In this document: positions 58,571 through 64,000 of the stretch, in pieces
Layout: every line of letters starts with the position of its first letter
Position numbering within the stretch: position 1 is the first letter of the stretch
From: Juglans regia
Lineage: Eukaryota; Streptophyta; Magnoliopsida; Fagales; Juglandaceae
Length of the DNA: 64,000 nucleotides
Reading direction: 5' to 3'
Assembly: GCF_001411555.2 (NCBI RefSeq)
Contig: NC_049911.1
Coordinates: 32,895,044-32,959,043, forward strand
Position numbers and translations under genes: made by a program
Notes under the pieces: model-generated
Seen by the model: the letters and a program-made list of their open reading frames with translations, nothing else
Database searches by the model: none
Told to the model about the DNA's origin: nothing

Positions 58571-58611
58571 CTAAATTGTACAAGCTACTGTTCTGACACG
58601 GAAATTAAAAA

Positions 58612-58800
58612 TCTTGGTTTGGATGTTAAGGTGATTTCATATGATCTTAATTGATCTGTGAATAGTAATATATTGTGGATCTTATTTATATGTGTTTAAA
58701 TATAAATAGGTTGAGATATGTGTTTGAGTGTATGAAATAAGTTGATATAAGTTTAACTTTTTTATGAAAAGTTGAAAAAATAGTGGATTCCATCAATATT
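58612..58800. repeat. Diverged MITE resembling the TTAGATGTTAAG element
   Basis: ttggtttggatgttaaggtg at the start and atatttgggttgggatagtg near the end, with gtggatcttatttatatgtg inside, resemble the element at 28735-29090. Diverged; both ends uncertain. Confidence 0.35.
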
Positions 58801-58934
58801 TGGGTTGGGATAGTGGGGCTCACTCCATCAAGTCTGCTTCGAACTGCTGTTGTGGGTGGAGCTCTGTCTTTTTGCCAAATTGTCAGACCTTTACCTTAGA
58901 TGCATGAGAAGCAGAGTGTGTGTTAATTGTGAAG

Positions 58935-59925
58935 GGTAATGATACACTTATATCTCATTTACTATTGTTTTACTATCTCGTAATTTTTTTTCCCTTTTGC
59001 TCTTTGAATTTGGATTAAAAATTTCAAAACATAGCCTTATTGCATAATATAGAAGAAAATAAATTCATTCAACCAATGTAATCACGTATTTTAATTAAAA
59101 ATAAATTCAATTTTATAAAAATTAATATTTTGTCGTGTTTCATACACTTTTGGGCTGGGTTCTAACAACTCCGGTTTTGGTCCTTTCACCTGCATACTTA
59201 AGAAAACACAGAGAGTGAGGGCCTTGGTAGAGGCTGGGAAGTCTCCAATACTTAAGTCAGCATATCTCATTTGTAGTTTGTGCGTGTGCTTAGAGGAATC
59301 AGAGAGAGTTCTTCTTATCTGGGGATCGACTTTTATACTAGGTTTCTAGGTGGAGACATCTCATACATGGCCTTGTAGAGTTTATGTCACTTCAACTATT
59401 CACTTAGTCAGAATCATTTAATGTAGTGTAGCTGATTGACTCACTTTACCCAACGAACGTTCCTTGTTAAGTCCCTCTATGGCGGCTGTCAGGAGATCAA
59501 GGGTTCCACGTATCTCCCACCCACCTGCATGCGCAGGTTCCCAAGGGTTGGGTGTCATCAGGGGTGTCAAGGCTAGCAAATCTCATATGCCCCTACTGTC
59601 TGCTTTTTCCATGCGTGGGTTGCTTTATGAGTGGGTTTTGCTCATGGGTTGAGTATTCTGTAGAGACCCACTAATTCCTTTTAAAGGAAGGTTATTTGGG
59701 CTCTCTGACTCACTCCTCCAAAGATCTCTCATGGGCTTGTCATACGAGCCAATAGAAAGGAAAAACTCTCTTATAATTACGTTGGTTGATTAAATTTATT
59801 TTCTTTTATATTATACACAAATGTCATGTTTTGAAATTTTTAATTTAGATTCAAATAGTAAAAGAAAAAGACATAACTATATAGTAAAATAGTAATAAAT
59901 AAAATGTAAAAATATCATTATACAA
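58935..59925. mobile_element. Candidate long-TIR (Mutator-like) element of about 1 kb
   Basis: About 58935-59100 and 59770-59925 are inverted copies. The left includes ttactattgttttactatct, ggattaaaaatttcaaaaca and agaaaataaattcattcaac. The right, reversed, reads ttattactattttactatat, taaattaaaaatttcaaaac and agaaaataaatttaatcaac. The interior (about 59130-59760) is less AT-rich, non-repetitive in this window, and contains a 62-aa ORF at 59464-59652 without recognised motifs. Long inverted ends without transposase suggest a non-autonomous Mutator-type element; I found no clear target duplication. Confidence 0.6.
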
Positions 59926-62300
59926 TTATAAATAACATTGGGTTTGATTATAATTATTAATGCCTGCAATGGCGTGGCATGGGCCTTCGCAATAGCCCGT
60001 AACGCAGAGTGAAATTCATAACGTTACCAACATTGATTGGGTAAACAAAAGTAATGGATAAGAAGAGAGAGAGAGTAAAGAAACCAGCTGTTGGCTTGTA
60101 CGTAATGATTTCTAGAGGGTTGATCAACCTTCGTCACGTACAGTCCCAAGCTCCCCACTATATCCTATTTTCTACATGACCTAACGAGGCAAAATAGATC
60201 AATCAGATTCAACCCTAGCCTATATATGTAAGGATTACTCTTTCCACTTTAATTTACTTCATAACCACTTTCTCCTAATTTATTGAGTTTCTTGCATGCA
60301 TGCTTACACCTGTAACAGGAAATGCTGGCAACTTTCCTGTGAAAGCCTTTAATTTTTTAGGATTTCTGTTTTTTGGTTTGGCACATTGTGCAAGTCTCTA
60401 CAATATCGCGATTTGAGGCAAATAATATTGCTAAGATCACATGCAAATATCATGTTAGCCTGTATTAAAATTACAAGTGGCTTATATATATTATTGTATG
60501 TATGGATACTAACACTGAAACTCTATATGTATAATTTTATAAACTCTACAGTACTGTACATATAGGCACAGTACGTAGTACTGTCTGTGCTTGAACTTCT
60601 TCCCGATCTATTTTCTTTTTATATATTATATAATTATTGTTGTAATTAACGCCGCAAAGTTCAACGTACGGCCAATTATAATCTCTCGTGTCTCAAATCA
60701 TGATGCGAAAAATAATTAATGCCACTCTTTTCTAGATAGAAAAATGAGATGCCGTGCATGTACTCAAACGAACTCGTGAATGCATGGCTACTAGATGATC
60801 GAGCACGGCCTCATCTCATGGCCTTCTCCTTTGCGGATGCCAAAAGTAAGCACGTCCAGATCAGTTCAATAAAAGCATAATCAAAGAACGGATTGGGTAT
60901 TCCTGCGAAGTGCGAAGATATCTCGCGCGCTCCAACATAACCTTCTTTTTTATGCGCTAGCTTTAACTTTTCAGTGCTAATATTGTGTTATTTTTCTCCG
61001 ACGTCTCTTTGAAATCAATTAAAGTTGGATAGAGGGAGTAGAAAAAAGTTTGTGGAGCTCGTGAAGAACAGTGAAACATCGGTACTTTCTCGCTTTTCTA
61101 GATCTGAAACAACTATATTGTATGTGTTTGATGGGAAAATGTGACATTGCAGGTTTAATGCATAGTTCTTGGTAGGCGGGAAAACATATGTATCTGAAGT
61201 GATGCAGCTGCACAAACCTTGAAAAGTTCAAATGTTGTTGCCTTCAAGCACTTCCATACGCTATGCTATTAAACACTGCCATGTGGTTTCTCTATAATAT
61301 CGGAATGATATAACTTCAATCTTTGTTCGTATAAGGCGTGACAAGAGCGATCCAAATATATTAATTTAATATTCTCTCTCTCTCTCAGATCAATTAATTC
61401 TAATAGGTAAGTGGTAAGCTCTAAGTTTACCATCACTGTGTTTTTCTGTTCATTTAAAATATCTAGGCCAGCTATATTTTTACCATTACATTTAATGTTT
61501 GAAAATTTATTGCAAAAAATAAAGTTTGAAAATTGAATCTTATTCTAAATACTAAAAACAAGAGAATGGCTGAGAGTCTAATGACATATTATCCGGTTCT
61601 ACAAATAAAAAATTTGGATTCGAAATCCTCCATCTTTTATTTAAAGAAAAAATAAAAGAATGGAATCAAATCAGTAAAATTCTTGATTCTCTCAAAAAGG
61701 TTGTGAAGATCCTGTGACTGAGAGTAGTTCACCGTTTACGTATGAGTAGGATGGCAAAATTTTCTCTCATTTGACAGCCCAATGCCCCAAGCACACCCAT
61801 TTTGGTTTGAGCAATACTATTCATAAGCTTCATGCATTGATTTAAAAAAAAAAAATTAAAATATAAGCCTCACACTCATCTTACCATTTAAAAATATGTG
61901 ATCTTATTCTTTTACTATCATATTTTATGAAATATAAAATATTAAATATGAAGATAAAAAAATAAAATTATATATTTTTTAGATAGTGTAGAGTGTAAAA
62001 TTTCTGTGTAGCATAACTCCATTTAAAAACATATTATTTTATCTTTTTATCTTATTTTATCTATAAATACATCTAGAATCATTTTTATTATATAAATAAA
62101 ATAATAAAATGATATATTTTTAAATAATGTACCGGGGATGCTTATATCTAAAATTTTTCTTTTCGTTTTATTACTGGGCCGGCCGATTGACGGGAAAGGA
62201 GCTGGATTCAACAGTGTTATGGACCCATTACCCGCTGCCCGTCTTCTCCATCGTTCTCATCAATTAGCTCCTACTTGATATTTTCGTCATTGTTTTCACT
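59926..62300. other. Intergenic region upstream of the kinase gene
   Basis: No supported gene. A diverged MITE of family C occurs at about 61807-62010 (gcaatactattcataagctt ... tgtagagtgtaaaatttctg), and a CT run at about 61374-61387. The last few hundred bases are the likely promoter of the kinase gene, with a TATA-like ataaata near 62316. Confidence 0.45.
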
Positions 62301-62587
62301 TGAATGAAAAAGCCATAAATACAGCATTCAAGTCCCTCTAACGGATCTCTTTATGCAGTCACCATTTCTCGCAAAAACACAGGTTTCACTTCTCTCTAAC
62401 TCCCACTCACAAAAACACCTTAAACCGAACATCCTTTGACTCTGCTTCTTAAATCTATGTGTCTGTTTGTCGGAGAGGATTTTGTTTCAGTTTCTATCCT
62501 GTTTCAGCTGGAGATATCTTTGTGCTTCTCTTTGTGTTTTGCATGAAACATAGTTTGGATTCAAGTTTTCATTAGTACGACTGTACG

Positions 62588-64000
62588 ATGAAATATATTC
62601 GGGCCTACAGCTTGAAGCGGTTCTTCTCATTGAAACGACCAGATTTTGATGGAGAAATTCCAAAACCAGATGGCTCTATAGTAGAAAACAAAGATATCTT
62701 CAATAATACTGCAGTACCAGAGCTTTCTCAGAGACCCACTTGGAAATGCTTCTCCTATGAAGAACTTTTTTATGCCACCAATGGTTTTAGCTCAGGTTTT
62801 TGCTTCGTAATCTTTTTTTTTTTTTTTTTCCAAAAAGCTGAAAAAGTACGATCATAACTAGTATTAGTTTCTTACCATTTTATTTATCTAGATTTGGTCT
62901 TGAATTTTTTTTTTTTTTTTTTTATGTGGGTGTCACCGTCTCAGAGAATTTGGTTGGCAGAGGAGGCTATGCAGAGGTATACAGAGGAACTTTGGGAGAC
63001 GGTGAAGAAATCGCTGTGAAGAGACTGACGAAATCTTCTTCTGATGAAAGGAAAGAGAAGGAGTTCTTGACAGAGATTGGAACCATTGGTCATGTGCACC
63101 ACCCAAATGTATTATATCTCTTAGGATGTTGTATTGACAATGGGCTCTACCTCATTTTCCACTTCTCCTCAAAAGGCTCAGTTGCTGCTCTTTTACATGG
63201 TATATACATCAATGACTTGCCTCTAGAAAAACAAAATTTCTTTGGTTTTATTTTTCATGGTAATGGTTGGTTTCAAAATCCTTGTGGTAGACCCGAATCA
63301 GCCGCTGTTAGATTGGAAAACAAGACACAAGATAGCCATGGGGACGGCTAGAGGCCTGCATTACTTGCACAAGGACTGCCAAAGAAGAATAATTCACCGG
63401 GATATCAAGACCTCCAACGTTTTATTGACTGCGGATTTCGAACCACAGGTACGCATTTAGCATTATAGTCAAATTGTTTTTGCCTCTTTTTGATCTGTTT
63501 TCTTTTGCATGTTTCAGATATCGGATTTTGGACTAGCAAAATGGCTTCCATCTCAATGGTCTCACCATTCAATAGGCCCGATCGAAGGGACATTTGGGTA
63601 GAAACCAGACAAACTACTCTCTGAGTCATCATTAATATGTAGTGTACTAAGATTTTACAATATACGTTTAATGTTAAATATTATGTAGGCACTTGGCTCC
63701 TGAGTACTATTTGCATGGGATTGTGGATGAGAAGACGGATGTGTTTGCTTTTGGAGTTTTTCTTTTGGAGATAATCTCAGGCAAGAGACCGGTACTGGAT
63801 GGCTCTCACCAAAGCTTGCACAGCTGGGTAATAGCTAGCAACCCTTCAAAGAAAACTTGTCACTATCTTCTTTGGAAAGAATCATTTGGGTTTCTTATCG
63901 TAAGGCGAAATAGATAGATAGATTTTAATATTCAGTTTTTGTCAATCGTTCTACGTTTTTATTGATTGTTATTTGGTATTCAATAGGCCAAACCAATACT
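62588..64000 (+). CDS. Receptor-like cytoplasmic kinase, RBK1/RBK2 (RLCK-VI) type, truncated by the window edge
   Basis: A cytosolic Ser/Thr kinase without extracellular or membrane segments. Family members RBK1/RBK2 bind Rho-of-plants GTPases and act in pathogen or auxin-linked signalling; which applies here is unknown. Exons: 62588-62795, 62945-63199, 63291-63448, 63518-63597, 63689-63827, 63987 to the edge. All phases agree. The short N-terminus leads to [17 protein letters not shown], then [11 protein letters not shown] (glycine loop), catalytic-type Lys95 in [31 protein letters not shown] (HRD at about 190-192), [11 protein letters not shown] (DFG 210-212), [37 protein letters not shown] and SLHSWAKPI. 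All catalytic motifs are intact; the C-terminal half of the kinase lies beyond 64000. Confidence 0.9.

Noticed and set aside
1..64000. CRISPR arrays, operons, ribosome binding sites or other prokaryotic systems
   Set aside because: The window is plant nuclear DNA with introns; no such structure is present.

Overview
This window is nuclear DNA from a flowering plant, most likely a woody eudicot. The signs are genes split by short GT-AG introns, AT-rich intergenic DNA, many small inverted-repeat transposons (MITEs), a plant LINE and a chromodomain-bearing Ty3/gypsy element. The dense AT-rich MITEs and the protein sequences would fit Fagales (walnut, hickory or oak relatives), but that is an impression, not a demonstration.

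Layout, left to right. The window opens in the 3' end of an unidentified Ser-rich gene (3-314, +). A small single-exon DUF688-type gene follows (1114-1470, +), then a complete ten-exon gene for replication protein A subunit 2 (3140-7542, +). One intron of that gene carries two different MITEs. A small ORF of uncertain status lies beyond it on the minus strand (7907-8284). A decayed LINE fills about 9.38-14.5 kb (+). An AINTEGUMENTA-like AP2 transcription factor gene, best match AIL5/PLT5, runs from 17311 to 20281 (+) in nine coding exons, one only 9 nt long. About 14 kb with no recognisable gene follows, made of AT-rich DNA, MITEs and duplications. Next come a VIN3-like Polycomb accessory gene, best match VIL2/VEL1 (34865-39455, +), and about 340 bp after its stop a decayed gypsy chromovirus with both LTRs (39793-44874, +). 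Beyond that are a minus-strand LINE 3'-end fragment (45480-46440), a Rubisco small-subunit gene with an in-frame stop (46931-47761, +), and another long gene-poor stretch with MITEs and an AACGG-type repeat array. An intronless tri-snRNP 27 kDa protein gene lies at 55943-56542 (-). It is followed by a candidate 873-bp hAT-type element with a near-perfect 8-bp target duplication and a candidate 1-kb element with long inverted repeats. The window ends inside a receptor-like cytoplasmic kinase gene of the RBK1/RBK2 type (62588 to the edge, +).

The genes do not form a pathway. They cover DNA replication and repair, meristem and embryo transcription control, chromatin silencing, splicing, photosynthesis and signalling, as expected for ordinary plant gene order. 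I found no convincing new biological system. The most useful observations concern gene structure (a stop-free 141-nt first intron and two unusual AP2-domain residues in the AIL5-like gene, a nonsense codon in the Rubisco gene, and a tandemly triplicated 3' end in the snRNP gene) and several transposons whose ends can be defined from the sequence. All exon boundaries were read by eye from splice signals, reading phase and family similarity.
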